Assembly (NCBI RefSeq): GCF_008085915.1
Contig: NZ_VSJK01000023.1
Span: 1 to 63,242, forward strand
Reading direction: 5' to 3'
Source of the DNA: Oceaniovalibus sp. ACAM 378
GTDB taxonomy: Bacteria; Pseudomonadota; Alphaproteobacteria; Rhodobacterales; Rhodobacteraceae
DNA: 63,242 nucleotides
Part shown: positions 36,586-45,606 of the stretch, piece after piece
Layout: each line of letters opens with the position of its first letter
How positions within the stretch are numbered: position 1 is the first letter of the stretch
The notes under the pieces: model-generated
The model's input: only the letters and a program-made list of their open reading frames with translations
Told to the model about the DNA's origin: nothing
Databases searched by the model: none
Made by a program: the position numbers and the translations under genes

Positions 36586-37329
36586 ATGCGCGCGCCACTC
36601 CTTGCCTTGTGTGTGATCTCCGCCGCGATGCCTGCCCATTCGGCGGCGCAGAAATCCGATGATTTCTGCCGCGCGGCCAGTGGGGTCGACATGGTCGATA
36701 CATCGCAGATCGTGACGCCGGAATTTCTCGACAAGATGCGCGAAATCGGGGTGACCACCATCGGGCGCTACTTTGACTATGAGGATGAGACGATCACCGG
36801 CAAGCGTTTGCGGGCCGAAGAACTGCCGCTGATCGCATCCTATGGCATGTCACTGGTGGTGGTGTTCCAGCACAACAACAACCTGGCCGAAACATTCGTC
36901 GACTGGAAAAACCGCGGCCCGGCCGATGCGCGCGAGGCATTGAAGCTGGCCGCGCAATTCGGCCAGCCGGACAATGGCGCGATCTATTTCGGCGTCGATG
37001 GCGATTTCGTCGGCAATGGCGCGATTTTCCACACCGATGACGTCCTTGGCTATTTCGAAGAGGTGAACCGCACGTTCGACGCCGCCGGTGTTTCCTATCC
37101 CGTGGGGGTCTATGGCTCGGGCGAAACCTGTTTCACGCTGATCGGCGAAGGGTTGGCGGGGTTCTGCTGGCTGTCGCACAGCCACGGCTTTACCGGCACG
37201 CCCGAGGCATTGTCGGCCGGTGCCTTCGACATCGAACAGTTCCTGCACGGCACCTGCGGCGGGCGTCCGGTGGATTTCAACAAGGTGAATGAGGGCGTCA
37301 CCGCTTTTGGCCAATGGATGCCGCAATAG
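36586..37329 (+). CDS. Exported DUF1906 (Rv2525c-like) glycoside-hydrolase-like protein
   Basis: The start is taken at the ATG 36586, with GAGG 7 bases upstream; the frame is open further upstream, but that part has no protein character. The 247-residue protein has a signal peptide (about 1-21, ending AHSAAQ). The domain then reads FDYEDETITGKRLRAEELPLIASYGMSLVVVFQ, GAIYFGVDGDF and YPVGVYGSGETC. This is the TIM-barrel-like DUF1906 pattern, with conserved acidic residues on strand ends. Known members are thought to act on cell-wall or envelope glycans, but the activity is mostly unproven. It is divergent from the Exb-like operon, with 163 bases between starts. Confidence 0.82.
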   Translation: MRAPLLALCVISAAMPAHSAAQKSDDFCRAASGVDMVDTSQIVTPEFLDKMREIGVTTIGRYFDYEDETITGKRLRAEELPLIASYGMSLVVVFQHNNNLAETFVDWKNRGPADAREALKLAAQFGQPDNGAIYFGVDGDFVGNGAIFHTDDVLGYFEEVNRTFDAAGVSYPVGVYGSGETCFTLIGEGLAGFCWLSHSHGFTGTPEALSAGAFDIEQFLHGTCGGRPVDFNKVNEGVTAFGQWMPQ

Positions 37330-37371
37330 GCCGATCGGACCGGAACGGATCACGCGGCTGGGTGCGGTTCT

Positions 37372-37396
37372 GGGCAGGCGTTTCTTGCACCTGCCC
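37372..37396 (+). terminator. Possible hairpin between convergent genes
   Basis: GGGCAGG (37372-37378) and CCTGCCC (37390-37396) form a 7-base stem with an 11-base loop in the convergent gap between the DUF1906 and PIN genes. There is no T-run on either side, so it may be only a weak or Rho-assisted terminator. Confidence 0.3.
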
Positions 37397-37458
37397 GGAC
37401 ATTGCCGACGGATGGCTTTCACCGCCGTAAAAATCTCAGATAACCGGTCGTGCCGCAA

Positions 37459-38001
37459 TCAGGCGGTCAATGCCTTTCCCAGACGCGGCAGTGTTGCGCG
37501 TTTCAACAGGGCGCGCAGATCAAACGTTTCGCCCGCCAGACGCTCTGCCTTTTCGTGCACTGCGCCGGTGGCGCTGCGCACCAGATCGGGGGCAGCCGTG
37601 AACAGATCCAGCAAGAACCGGTCAGGATCAATCCGCAACAGACCTTCGTCGGCCAGCAGGTGGCGCGGAAAATCTCGGGCGTTGAAGGTCACGATGGCAT
37701 CTGCCGACCCGGCAATCGCGCTGGCCAGAACATGCACATCGTCCTTGTCGGGCAGGTGCAATCGCCGCAGATCGCCGTCGCGGGGCAATACCGATGCCTC
37801 GGGCCAGCGGGCGGTCAGCACGGCGATTTCGCCCCGCGCCACAGTTTCCGCCCCCGGGCCCAGCTTGATCGTCGCCCGGGCCCATTCTTCGAGGATCCGG
37901 GGCGACCACAGGGGCCTGAACAGCCCCTGTTGTGCACAGCCCAAAAGAACCTCGCGCAGGACCGTGGGATACAGGACGCAGGCGTCCAGTGTGACCTTCA
38001 C
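37459..38001 (-). CDS. PIN-domain protein
   Basis: A 180-residue protein. PIN-type acidic residues appear at MKVTLDACVLYP (Asp6), RILEEWARA (Glu38-39), and LPDKDDVHVLASAIAGSADAIVTFNARDFP (Asp residues near 85-112). PIN proteins are metal-dependent RNases. No antitoxin-like gene lies beside it; instead its ATG overlaps the stop of the RlmI-like gene (ATGA at 37998-38001), so it is co-expressed with an rRNA methyltransferase. This suggests an RNA-processing role rather than a free-standing toxin. I recall this as a Rhodobacterales-conserved PIN family (RSP_2648 type), unverified. Confidence 0.82.
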   Translation of the reverse strand: MKVTLDACVLYPTVLREVLLGCAQQGLFRPLWSPRILEEWARATIKLGPGAETVARGEIAVLTARWPEASVLPRDGDLRRLHLPDKDDVHVLASAIAGSADAIVTFNARDFPRHLLADEGLLRIDPDRFLLDLFTAAPDLVRSATGAVHEKAERLAGETFDLRALLKRATLPRLGKALTA

Positions 38002-39224
38002 GCCACCAGCCGGAACACCAACACCTTGAGGTAGCCGCTTTCGGCCAGTTGCGGCAGTTGCGGGTGATCGGCCCCGGCAAATCCGGTGTGGATCAACTGC
38101 GCCCGGCGCCCTGCCCGTCCGATGCCCGAAAGACAGGAACCGCGAAACCGCGACAGATCGACGGCGTGTGAACAGGAACAGAGCACCAGATATCCGCCCG
38201 GCTCGACCAGAACCGCACCCAGCCGCGCGATCCGTTCATAGGCGCGCAAACCGGCCTCAAGTGCCGGTTTGTTTGGTGCAAAGGCAGGCGGGTCACAGAC
38301 GACCACGTCGAAACGCGCACCCTCTTCGGCCAGTGCGGCCAGAACGTCAAAGGCATCGCCGCGCCGGGTTTCAAACCGGTCGGCAACTCCGCTGGCTACG
38401 GCGCCAGCCGTTGCCAGCTCCAGAGCCGGGGCCGAACCGTCGACGGCCAGCACATGCGCCGCGCCCCCCCCGGCCAGCGCCGCAAGGGCAAAGCCGCCAA
38501 CGTGACTGAACATGTCCAGCATCCGCGCGTCTTTCGACAGCGCAGCGACGAAAGTGTGATTCGGACGCTGATCGAGGAACAACCCGGTTTTCTGTCCGCC
38601 CAGCACATCGGCCATATAGGTCGCGCCGTTCATCACCACCGGAACCGGACCGTCGACAGTGCCGCGCAGCAGGCAGGTTTCTTCGTCCAGTCCTTCAAGC
38701 GTGCGCGCGCGTCCGGTGGCGTTCTTGACCACAGTGGTCACACCCGTCACCCGAATCAGGGCGTCGACCAGCGGTTCAAGCATCACATCCGCCCAGGCGG
38801 CATTTGGTTGAATTACGGCCACATCGCCGAAACGGTCGATCACCACGCCAGGCAGGCCGTCGGCCTCGGCGTGAATCAGGCGATAGAAGGGTTCGGGATA
38901 CAGTCGGGCGCGGTGGCTCAGCGCCTGTTCCAGACGGGCAGTCAGCCACGCGGAATCGATCACGGCATCCGGATCACGGTCCAGCATGCGGCAAACGATC
39001 TTTGACAGGGGGTTTACCGCGACAGTGCCAAGGGGGGTGCGCTCTGCATCCTCAAGGGTCGCGATGGTGCCGGGCGGCAGATTGCCTGTGCGCCGGTCAA
39101 TGACCAGCTCGTTGTCGAAAACCCATGGCGCGCCGCGACGTATGGCGCGGGCATCGGATTTCGGACGCAGGCGAACAACCGGACGAACCGGGGCGGAGTC
39201 GTGGGGGGGGGGTGTCTGATCCAT
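37998..39224 (-). CDS. RlmI-like class I rRNA methyltransferase (PUA plus SAM domain)
   Basis: A 408-residue protein. The N-terminal PUA-type domain (about 15-95, VRLRPKSDARAIRRGAPWVFDNEL) precedes a central domain with YRLIHAEADGLPGVVIDRFGD. The SAM-dependent methyltransferase domain has KTGLFLDQRPN, MLDMFSHVGGFALAAL, VVVCDPPAFAPNK and LVLCSCSHAVD. The last three match RlmI/RlmK-type 23S rRNA cytosine methyltransferases, in which the Cys of the CSCS motif helps catalysis. The exact target base cannot be read from sequence. The ATG 39224 is preceded by a run of pyrimidines, so the start is uncertain by a few codons. Confidence 0.88.
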   Translation of the reverse strand: MDQTPPPHDSAPVRPVVRLRPKSDARAIRRGAPWVFDNELVIDRRTGNLPPGTIATLEDAERTPLGTVAVNPLSKIVCRMLDRDPDAVIDSAWLTARLEQALSHRARLYPEPFYRLIHAEADGLPGVVIDRFGDVAVIQPNAAWADVMLEPLVDALIRVTGVTTVVKNATGRARTLEGLDEETCLLRGTVDGPVPVVMNGATYMADVLGGQKTGLFLDQRPNHTFVAALSKDARMLDMFSHVGGFALAALAGGGAAHVLAVDGSAPALELATAGAVASGVADRFETRRGDAFDVLAALAEEGARFDVVVCDPPAFAPNKPALEAGLRAYERIARLGAVLVEPGGYLVLCSCSHAVDLSRFRGSCLSGIGRAGRRAQLIHTGFAGADHPQLPQLAESGYLKVLVFRLVA

Positions 39225-39269
39225 CCCCCCCCTCTAACTGCTTTGCCGGTCCGCCGGAAGAGGCGTCGC

Positions 39270-39440
39270 TCAGGCGCCGTGGACGGTGCGACGTGGCGTA
39301 AGCGCGGCAAACCGGGCGGCGATCCAGACGCGCAGCGCACGGACGCCGTCGCGGGTGGCCTCGGCGCGCATCAGGCGGGCGCGGCGTTCGATGTCCTGCA
39401 CGTCAATGGCGTCGTACGGGGTGATTTTATAGGCGGTCAT
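39270..39440 (-). CDS. 56-residue basic protein (RSP_7527-like)
   Basis: A short gene with a good GAGG site about 10 bases before the ATG 39438-39440. The product is basic and helical: MTAYKITPYDAIDVQDIERR followed by ARLMRAEATRDGVRALRVW and an Arg-rich end. Codon use is like that of its neighbours, with third-position G/C. It resembles the small family I recall as RSP_7527, related in style to DUF1127 proteins that affect phosphate or stress responses, but this is from memory. It lies divergent from edd. Confidence 0.6.
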   Translation of the reverse strand: MTAYKITPYDAIDVQDIERRARLMRAEATRDGVRALRVWIAARFAALTPRRTVHGA

Positions 39441-39590
39441 TTACTCAGTCCTCAAGGGTGATTTTGTTCTGCGAGGGGTACCTATGCCTCGGACCGGGCG
39501 GCCACCACCGACAGTGCTGCAACTCCGCCATGCAGCCGACGCATGCTGATCGGCGCCTCCCCGCCTGTCCGCCCCGCATCACCGCTGTTG

Positions 39591-39600
39591 TTAGCGCTAA
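39591..39600 (+). promoter_or_regulatory. LacI-type operator palindrome upstream of edd
   Basis: TTAGCGCTAA, a perfect 10-base palindrome with a central CG, in the context TGTTGTTAGCGCTAAACTG, 83 bases before the edd ATG. This is the usual form of a LacI-family operator. In Rhodobacter the LacI-family regulator CceR controls edd-eda, so a CceR-like site is a fair inference; no regulator gene lies in the window. Confidence 0.5.
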
Positions 39601-39683
39601 ACTGAAATGCTACACAGGGGTCGATTCAACCGGGTGCGCACTGCCAGACCCCGGACAGAACCCCCGAAAGGAGCAGCAGCGCC

Positions 39684-41489
39684 ATGACGATTGATCCCAC
39701 CATCACCCGCGTGACCGACCGGATCGTGGAACGCAGCAGCGCCAGCCGCGAAATCTATCTCGACCGGATGTGTCGCGCTGCCGAAGACGGGCCCCGCCGC
39801 GCCCATCTGACCTGTGGCAATCAGGCCCATGCCTATGCCGCGATGGAAAATGACAAGGACGCGCTGGCAGCAGCACGGGCACCCAACATCGGAATCGTCA
39901 CGGCCTATAACGACATGCTTTCGGCGCATCAGCCCTATGAGACTTTCCCCGACCGGATTCGCGCCGCCGCGCGCACCGTTGGCGCCACGGCACAGGTGGC
40001 CGGCGGTGTGCCAGCCATGTGCGACGGCGTCACCCAAGGCCAGCCCGGCATGGAGTTGTCGCTGTTCAGCCGCGACGTGATCGCGCTGGCCGCTGGTGTG
40101 TCCCTGTCGCACAACACGTTTGACGCGGCCCTGTATCTGGGCGTCTGTGACAAGATCGTGCCGGGACTGGTGATCGGTGCCGCAACCTTCGGGTTTATCC
40201 CCGGCATATTCGTGCCCGCCGGACCGATGACCAGCGGACTGCCGAATGATGAAAAGGCCAAGGTGCGGCAGCAGTTTGCCACCGGCGAAGTCGGGCGCGA
40301 CGCGCTGATGGCGGCCGAAATGGCCAGCTATCACGGGCCGGGCACCTGCACCTTTTACGGCACCGCGAACAGCAACCAGATGCTGATGGAGTTCATGGGC
40401 CTGCACCTGCCCGGCGCGTCTTTCGTCAACCCCGGCACGCCCCTGCGCGATGCCCTGACCGACGAGGCGGTGCGCCGCGCCGCCGCGATCACCGCACTGG
40501 GCAACAATTACACCCCGGTCTGTGACATTCTGGACGAAAAGGCTTTCGTCAACGGCATGGTCGGGCTGATGGCGACGGGCGGATCGACCAACCTGATCAT
40601 CCACCTGCCCGCCATGGCGCGTGCTGCCGGTATCCTGCTTGACCTGTCGGATTTTGCCGAACTGTCTCAGGCGGTGCCGCTGCTGGCCAAGGTCTATCCC
40701 AATGGGTTGGCCGATGTGAACCATTTCCATGCGGCGGGGGGGCTTGGCTATATGATCGGGCAACTGATTGACGCGGGACTGTTGCATCCGGATGTCAAAA
40801 CAGTGGCGGGTGAGGGTCTGGACCATTACGCGCGCGAACCATCGCTGAGTGACGGCGCGTTCCAGTATCGCGACGGCCCGAAGGACAGCCTGAACGACAG
40901 GATTCTGCGCCCGGTGTCCGACCCGTTCCAGAAACATGGCGGTTTGCAGGATCTTCAGGGCAATCTGGGGCGTGGCGTGATGAAAGTGTCGGCTGTCGCC
41001 GCCGAACGCCATGTGATCGAGGCGCCCTGCCGGATCTTCCACGACCAGAACGACGTCAAGACGGCTTTCAAAAACGGCGAATTTACCACTGACACCGTGA
41101 TCGTCGTGCGGTTTCAGGGGCCACGTGCCAATGGAATGCCGGAACTCCATTCCCTGACGCCCACGCTGGCGGTGTTGCAAGACCGGGGGCTGAAGGTTGC
41201 GCTTGTCACTGACGGGCGCATGTCCGGCGCATCAGGCAAGGTGCCATCGGCGATCCATGTTTCGCCCGAGGCGGCGATGGGCGGCCCGCTGGCACGGTTG
41301 CGCGAAGGCGATGTGGTGCGGGTCGATGCCACCAGCGGCACGCTGGATGTGCTGAATGTCGATCTGGACAGCCGCGAAGCGATTATGGTGGATCTGAGTG
41401 GCAACAGCCACGGCATCGGACGCGAGCTGTTCGAGGTGTTCCGCCAGAACGTCGGTCTGGCCAGCGACGGGGCCGGCGTGGTCGTCTGA
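39684..41489 (+). CDS. edd: 6-phosphogluconate dehydratase (Entner-Doudoroff)
   Basis: A 601-residue IlvD/Edd-family enzyme. Hallmarks are [73 protein letters not shown] and [19 protein letters not shown]. The Cys in CDGV, TCTFYG and CDILDE fit a [4Fe-4S] site. It dehydrates 6-phosphogluconate to KDPG in the cytoplasm. Edd rather than IlvD is chosen because of its length and the eda gene 198 bases downstream. GAAAGGAG precedes the ATG. Confidence 0.95.
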   Translation: MTIDPTITRVTDRIVERSSASREIYLDRMCRAAEDGPRRAHLTCGNQAHAYAAMENDKDALAAARAPNIGIVTAYNDMLSAHQPYETFPDRIRAAARTVGATAQVAGGVPAMCDGVTQGQPGMELSLFSRDVIALAAGVSLSHNTFDAALYLGVCDKIVPGLVIGAATFGFIPGIFVPAGPMTSGLPNDEKAKVRQQFATGEVGRDALMAAEMASYHGPGTCTFYGTANSNQMLMEFMGLHLPGASFVNPGTPLRDALTDEAVRRAAAITALGNNYTPVCDILDEKAFVNGMVGLMATGGSTNLIIHLPAMARAAGILLDLSDFAELSQAVPLLAKVYPNGLADVNHFHAAGGLGYMIGQLIDAGLLHPDVKTVAGEGLDHYAREPSLSDGAFQYRDGPKDSLNDRILRPVSDPFQKHGGLQDLQGNLGRGVMKVSAVAAERHVIEAPCRIFHDQNDVKTAFKNGEFTTDTVIVVRFQGPRANGMPELHSLTPTLAVLQDRGLKVALVTDGRMSGASGKVPSAIHVSPEAAMGGPLARLREGDVVRVDATSGTLDVLNVDLDSREAIMVDLSGNSHGIGRELFEVFRQNVGLASDGAGVVV

Positions 41490-41501
41490 CCGCGCCTGTC
41501 G

Positions 41502-41544
41502 TCTGCCAAGGCACCGGAAACGCCCCCTGCACCGCCTTGGCAGA
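41502..41544 (+). other. Long stem-loop between edd and eda
   Basis: TCTGCCAAGGC (41502-41512) and GCCTTGGCAGA (41534-41544) are perfect 11-base arms around a 21-base loop, starting 12 bases after the edd stop. There is no T-run, so it is more likely an RNA-stability or processing element of the edd-eda message than a terminator. A smaller inverted repeat, AATCG-N5-CGATT, follows near 41570. Confidence 0.5.
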
Positions 41545-41687
41545 TCGACCCTGCCCGACGACTTACATCAATCGAATGACGATTCAAAGCCCCATATGAC
41601 AATCACACTCCCATCTCTGCCCTTGCCGTTGTGGACAGGGCGCGGCCACTTGGGGTATCCCGGTGTCGAACAAACAGGACCATGCCC

Positions 41688-42329
41688 ATGACCCCCGAAG
41701 CCGCCTCGGCCAAAGCTGCCGAAATCTGCCGTCTGGCCCCCGTTATTCCGGTGCTGGTGATCGACGATGCTGCAACGGCGCAAGAACTTGCAGCCGCACT
41801 GGTACGTGGCGGTTTGCCCGCGCTTGAAGTGACATTGCGCACCCCGGCCGCGCTGGACGCGATCCGTGAGATGGCGAAGGTACAGGGCGGCATTGTCGGC
41901 GCAGGCACCCTGCTCACCCCCGCCGATGTTCAGGCCGCCGTCGATGCCGGCGCCAAGTTCGGAGTTTCGCCCGGCGCAACGGCCCGGCTGATGGATGCCT
42001 GCGAAGAGGCGGGCCTGCCGCTGCTGCCCGGGGCCGCCACAGCGTCCGAGGCGATGGCGCTGCTGGAGCGCGGCTATACCACACAAAAGTTCTTTCCGGC
42101 CGAAGCGAATGGCGGCGTCCCCGCTCTCAAGGCCATCGGAGCACCGATTCCGCAGGTGAAGTTCTGCCCCACAGGCGGTGTCAGCCTGAAGAACGCGCGC
42201 GACTATCTTGCCCTGTCCAACACGCTGTGCGTCGGCGGCAGCTGGGTCGCCCCTGCAAACATGGTCGCCGCTGGCGATTGGCAGGGGATCGAAACTCTGG
42301 CCCGCGAAGCTGCTGGCCTGACCGGCTGA
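41688..42329 (+). CDS. eda: KDPG aldolase
   Basis: The 213-residue protein is read from the ATG 41688, 8 bases after AGGA; an ATG two codons earlier (41682) is an alternative. Catalytic residues are present: Glu47 in LPALEVTLRTP and the Schiff-base Lys134 in TTQKFFPAEA. Phosphate-binding FCPTGGVS follows. It cleaves KDPG to pyruvate and glyceraldehyde 3-phosphate, directly after Edd in the pathway, and has the length typical of the family (about 210). Confidence 0.95.
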   Translation: MTPEAASAKAAEICRLAPVIPVLVIDDAATAQELAAALVRGGLPALEVTLRTPAALDAIREMAKVQGGIVGAGTLLTPADVQAAVDAGAKFGVSPGATARLMDACEEAGLPLLPGAATASEAMALLERGYTTQKFFPAEANGGVPALKAIGAPIPQVKFCPTGGVSLKNARDYLALSNTLCVGGSWVAPANMVAAGDWQGIETLAREAAGLTG

Positions 42330-42405
42330 ACTAATCAGCCCTGATTGCGACGTCCGGACTCAGGACGTCGCAACCCTGAAGGCGCGGTTTGGCTGGCGCA
42401 CAGTC

Positions 42406-42678
42406 TCAGGCGTCGCCGAACTTTCCGGCCCGGCCGCCGCGCCGTTTCGGCACCGGCAGATCGGCCAGACCCGCGCGCAGAACCGTATTCATCGGATGCC
42501 CGGGGTTTGTCTGTTCATAGAGCGCGAGCAATGCAGGTATCGCCCGCGCCGCTGTCCAGTCTTCGGGGAGCGACAAGGCCCAGTCAAGAAACACCGAACG
42601 GCATTCCTCGGGGGTTATCCCTTCGATCCGGTAACTTTCGCGGATCAGACCTTTTGGGTCGGTCGTGGCATTGTCCAT
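42406..42678 (-). CDS. Conserved small hypothetical protein
   Basis: A 90-residue soluble protein: MDNATTDPKGLIRESYRIEG, then ITPEECRSVFLDWALSLPED, closing with a basic KRRGGRAGKFGDA. Codon use and the conserved-looking helical pattern (EECRSVFLDWALSLP) support a real gene. It lies 26 bases downstream of glnE on the same strand and may share its transcript. Function unknown. Confidence 0.72.
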   Translation of the reverse strand: MDNATTDPKGLIRESYRIEGITPEECRSVFLDWALSLPEDWTAARAIPALLALYEQTNPGHPMNTVLRAGLADLPVPKRRGGRAGKFGDA

Positions 42679-42704
42679 GGCGTGCTCCGACTGTTTGGTC
42701 CGGG

Positions 42705-45512
42705 TTAATCCTCCGGCTCACCCTTGCCAAGCACGTCTGCGACACATTGGGCCGCATGTTCGGCGTTTTTCGCCAGTATCCGCTGCATTTCTTCCAGATC
42801 GCCCGCCCCCGAGACCCGCAACAGCAACTGAACCCCGCCCGCGCCCAGATCATTCGGGTCCAGCGGTCCGGGACTGAGCAGGCGACAGGCGGAATGCAAC
42901 GACCACATCAGAGTATCGGCACCGCGCAGGACATCCGCCGCCGCCGCCTCGATCTTCCCCGCCTTTACCGCCGCGTCCAGTTGCGCGCCGATCGCCTGCA
43001 CATCGGTGCCTGACAACAGCGCCAGCGCCGACACCGCCAGTTCGATATCCTGCAAATATCCCGCGCCACGCCGCAGATCCAGCGGCCCGCCCGATGATTT
43101 CGCCGCCGCCAGTCGCGCGCGCATTGTGGCGGTGTCTTTGCGAACCGCCGCAGCATCGCGCGGCCCGGCCAAAACCGAACGGCGGAAAGCTTCAACCTCG
43201 GCACACAGGTCGGGCGCACCGACCATCGGACGCGAGCGGGTCAGCGCCAGATGTTCCCAGGTCCACGCCTCGGTCTGCTGATAGTTGCGATACGAGGCCA
43301 GCGACGTCGCCACCGGACCCTGCCGCCCGGATGGCCGCAACCGCATGTCGACCTCATAAAGCTGACCTTCCGCCATGGGCACCGAAAGGGCGGTGACCAG
43401 CGCCTGCGTCAGCCGCGCGAAATAAGGCCGCGCCGCCAAGGGGCGCGGCCCGTTCGAGGTTTCGTCTTCGCCCGGATCATAAATCACGATCAGGTCCAGA
43501 TCGGACGCCGCATTCAGCCGCCGCGCACCGAGCGACCCCATGCCCATCACCATTGCCCCGCGCCCCGGTGGCGGGCCGTGCTTGCGCGCGAATTCGTCAA
43601 CAACCAAGGGCCAGACCGCGGTCAGAACCGCCTCGGCCACATCGGCGTATTGCGCACCGGACTCCGCCCCGTCGATCAATCCGCGCAGATGATGCACGCC
43701 GATCCGGAATTTCCATTCCTTCGCCCATGCGCGCAAAAGGTCCAGTCGCGCCTCGTAATCATCGCCGTCTTCCAGTCGTTGGGTCAGATCAGTCTCAAGC
43801 CACTCTGGTCCGGGCCAATCGGAGAAAAAGCTGCCGGCAATGACCGCGTCGAACACCCCTGCATTGCGCGCCAGATAGGCGGCCAGTTCCGGCGCCGTAT
43901 CGACAATATCGATCACGAGATCGATCAGTTGCGGATTCGCCTCGAACAGCGAAAACACCTGTACTCCGGCGGGCAGACCCCGCAGGAATCCGTCAAGATG
44001 GGTCAGCGCGCGGTCGGGGGCGCGGCTTTCGGCAAGACGTGATAAAAGGGCCGGGCAGATGCGGCTGAAAATTTCCTGCGCCCGGGCCGAGCGAAGCGCC
44101 GGATACCCCCGCCAGCCGCGCACCACGTCTTCCTGTTCCGGGGTCAGATCGGGTGCCGGAATTGCCGGGTTCGCGGGGGCGAAGAAATCCTCGGTCAGGC
44201 GCGCCACCCGGATCAGCCGCCCCGACAACCCGGCCCGCAGATCAGCGACGTCGCGGTCCATCATCGCGGCCAGTCGCGCAAAGCCCCGATCGGTCTGCGG
44301 TAGATCGTGGGTCTGCGCATCGGCGACCATCTGTATCCGGTGCTCGACCTCGCGGTGGGCGCGGTAATCCACCGTCAACTGACCCGCGACATCGGATTCG
44401 ACCCAGCCCGCCGCCACAAGTTTCTCAAGACCTTCGACCGTACCGCGCACCCTGAGGGAAGGATCACGGCCACCGGCAATGATCTGCCGGGTCTGGGTGA
44501 AGAATTCGATCTCGCGGATGCCGCCGCGCCCCAGTTTCAGGTCATGCCCCTCCAGCACCACAGGCCCATGCAGGCCCCGATGTTCGCGGATTCGCAGGCG
44601 CATGTCGTGGGCATCCTGAATCGCCGCGAAATCCAGATGGCGACGCCAGACAAAGGGGCGCAGGTGGCCCAGATACTTGTCGCCCGCCGCGATATCTCCG
44701 GCACAGGGGCGCGCCTTGACATGGGCCGCCCGTTCCCATGTGCGGCCCAGACTTTCATAATAACGTTCTGCCGCCTCCATGCTCAGCGCGACAGGCGTCA
44801 CCGCGGGATCGGGGCGCAGGCGCAGATCGGTGCGAAAGACATAACCATCGGCGGTGTTGTTCGACAGCAGTCCCGCCATCGCCTTGGTCGCGCGCACGAA
44901 ACCCGGGCGCACCATGGGAAAATCTTCGGGATCAAATCGCGATTCGTCGATCAGGCAGATCAGATCAATGTCGGACGAATAATTCAGCTCGAACGCGCCC
45001 ATCTTGCCCATGGCCAGCGCAAACAACCCGCCCGCATCGGCCAGATCGGCCTCGTCCACACCGGGCAGCCTGCCCCGTGCCCACTGCGCCCTAACGCTGG
45101 CCTTCATCGCGCGATCGACCGCCAGATCGGCAAACCGGGTCAGCGCGCCGGTGACCTGTTCCAACGTCCAGACCCCGCCAAGATCGGCCAACCCGCTGAG
45201 CAAGGCCACCCGCCCCTTGGCAAGGCGCAGACCGGGCGCGAGCGCCGTATCCTCCAGCGCGACAACGTCGGCCATCACGCCGTCGAAACTCGCCTCTGGA
45301 TCACCGGTCAGGACGTCGTGCAGCCAATCGGCCTCACGCTCCATCAGCGATTTCAGGAACGGGCTGCATCCGGCCGCGCCGGTCAGCAATGTGCGAAGCT
45401 CGGGCGCAAGGTCGGCGAAGGGCGCGACACCTTCAGCCGCACGCTCGGGCTCGAATGGGCGGGGACTGCGGGTCAGGCGTGCGGCGAATGTCATTGCCCA
45501 ACGGTCTGCCAT
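42705..45512 (-). CDS. glnE: Glutamine synthetase adenylyltransferase/adenylyl-removing enzyme
   Basis: A 935-residue bifunctional enzyme. The N-terminal nucleotidyltransferase domain shows GAFELNYSSDIDLICLID (about 172-189). The C-terminal one shows GMGSLGARRLNAASDLDLIVIYD (about 650-675). Each is followed by a helical GlnD-type domain with matching signatures (GRGGIREIEFFTQ, RRGAGYLQDIELAV). GlnE attaches AMP to, or removes it from, glutamine synthetase in response to PII. Both active-site Asp pairs are present. The ATG at 45512 is used; a second ATG lies six codons in (45494). Confidence 0.95.
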   Translation of the reverse strand: MADRWAMTFAARLTRSPRPFEPERAAEGVAPFADLAPELRTLLTGAAGCSPFLKSLMEREADWLHDVLTGDPEASFDGVMADVVALEDTALAPGLRLAKGRVALLSGLADLGGVWTLEQVTGALTRFADLAVDRAMKASVRAQWARGRLPGVDEADLADAGGLFALAMGKMGAFELNYSSDIDLICLIDESRFDPEDFPMVRPGFVRATKAMAGLLSNNTADGYVFRTDLRLRPDPAVTPVALSMEAAERYYESLGRTWERAAHVKARPCAGDIAAGDKYLGHLRPFVWRRHLDFAAIQDAHDMRLRIREHRGLHGPVVLEGHDLKLGRGGIREIEFFTQTRQIIAGGRDPSLRVRGTVEGLEKLVAAGWVESDVAGQLTVDYRAHREVEHRIQMVADAQTHDLPQTDRGFARLAAMMDRDVADLRAGLSGRLIRVARLTEDFFAPANPAIPAPDLTPEQEDVVRGWRGYPALRSARAQEIFSRICPALLSRLAESRAPDRALTHLDGFLRGLPAGVQVFSLFEANPQLIDLVIDIVDTAPELAAYLARNAGVFDAVIAGSFFSDWPGPEWLETDLTQRLEDGDDYEARLDLLRAWAKEWKFRIGVHHLRGLIDGAESGAQYADVAEAVLTAVWPLVVDEFARKHGPPPGRGAMVMGMGSLGARRLNAASDLDLIVIYDPGEDETSNGPRPLAARPYFARLTQALVTALSVPMAEGQLYEVDMRLRPSGRQGPVATSLASYRNYQQTEAWTWEHLALTRSRPMVGAPDLCAEVEAFRRSVLAGPRDAAAVRKDTATMRARLAAAKSSGGPLDLRRGAGYLQDIELAVSALALLSGTDVQAIGAQLDAAVKAGKIEAAAADVLRGADTLMWSLHSACRLLSPGPLDPNDLGAGGVQLLLRVSGAGDLEEMQRILAKNAEHAAQCVADVLGKGEPED

Positions 45513-45606
45513 GGGCGGGTCAAGGTCAAGAGTGCGCGAAGGCCAAGGGCGGGCTTGCGAACATCACAAGGCTGGATCACCCTGCCCGCGAACAGGAGGG
45601 GGCGAG

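Noticed and set aside
36586-37329. DUF1906 protein as a T6SS effector
   Set aside because: It has a Sec signal peptide, no immunity gene beside it, and lies 9 kb from the T6SS operon start with unrelated genes between.
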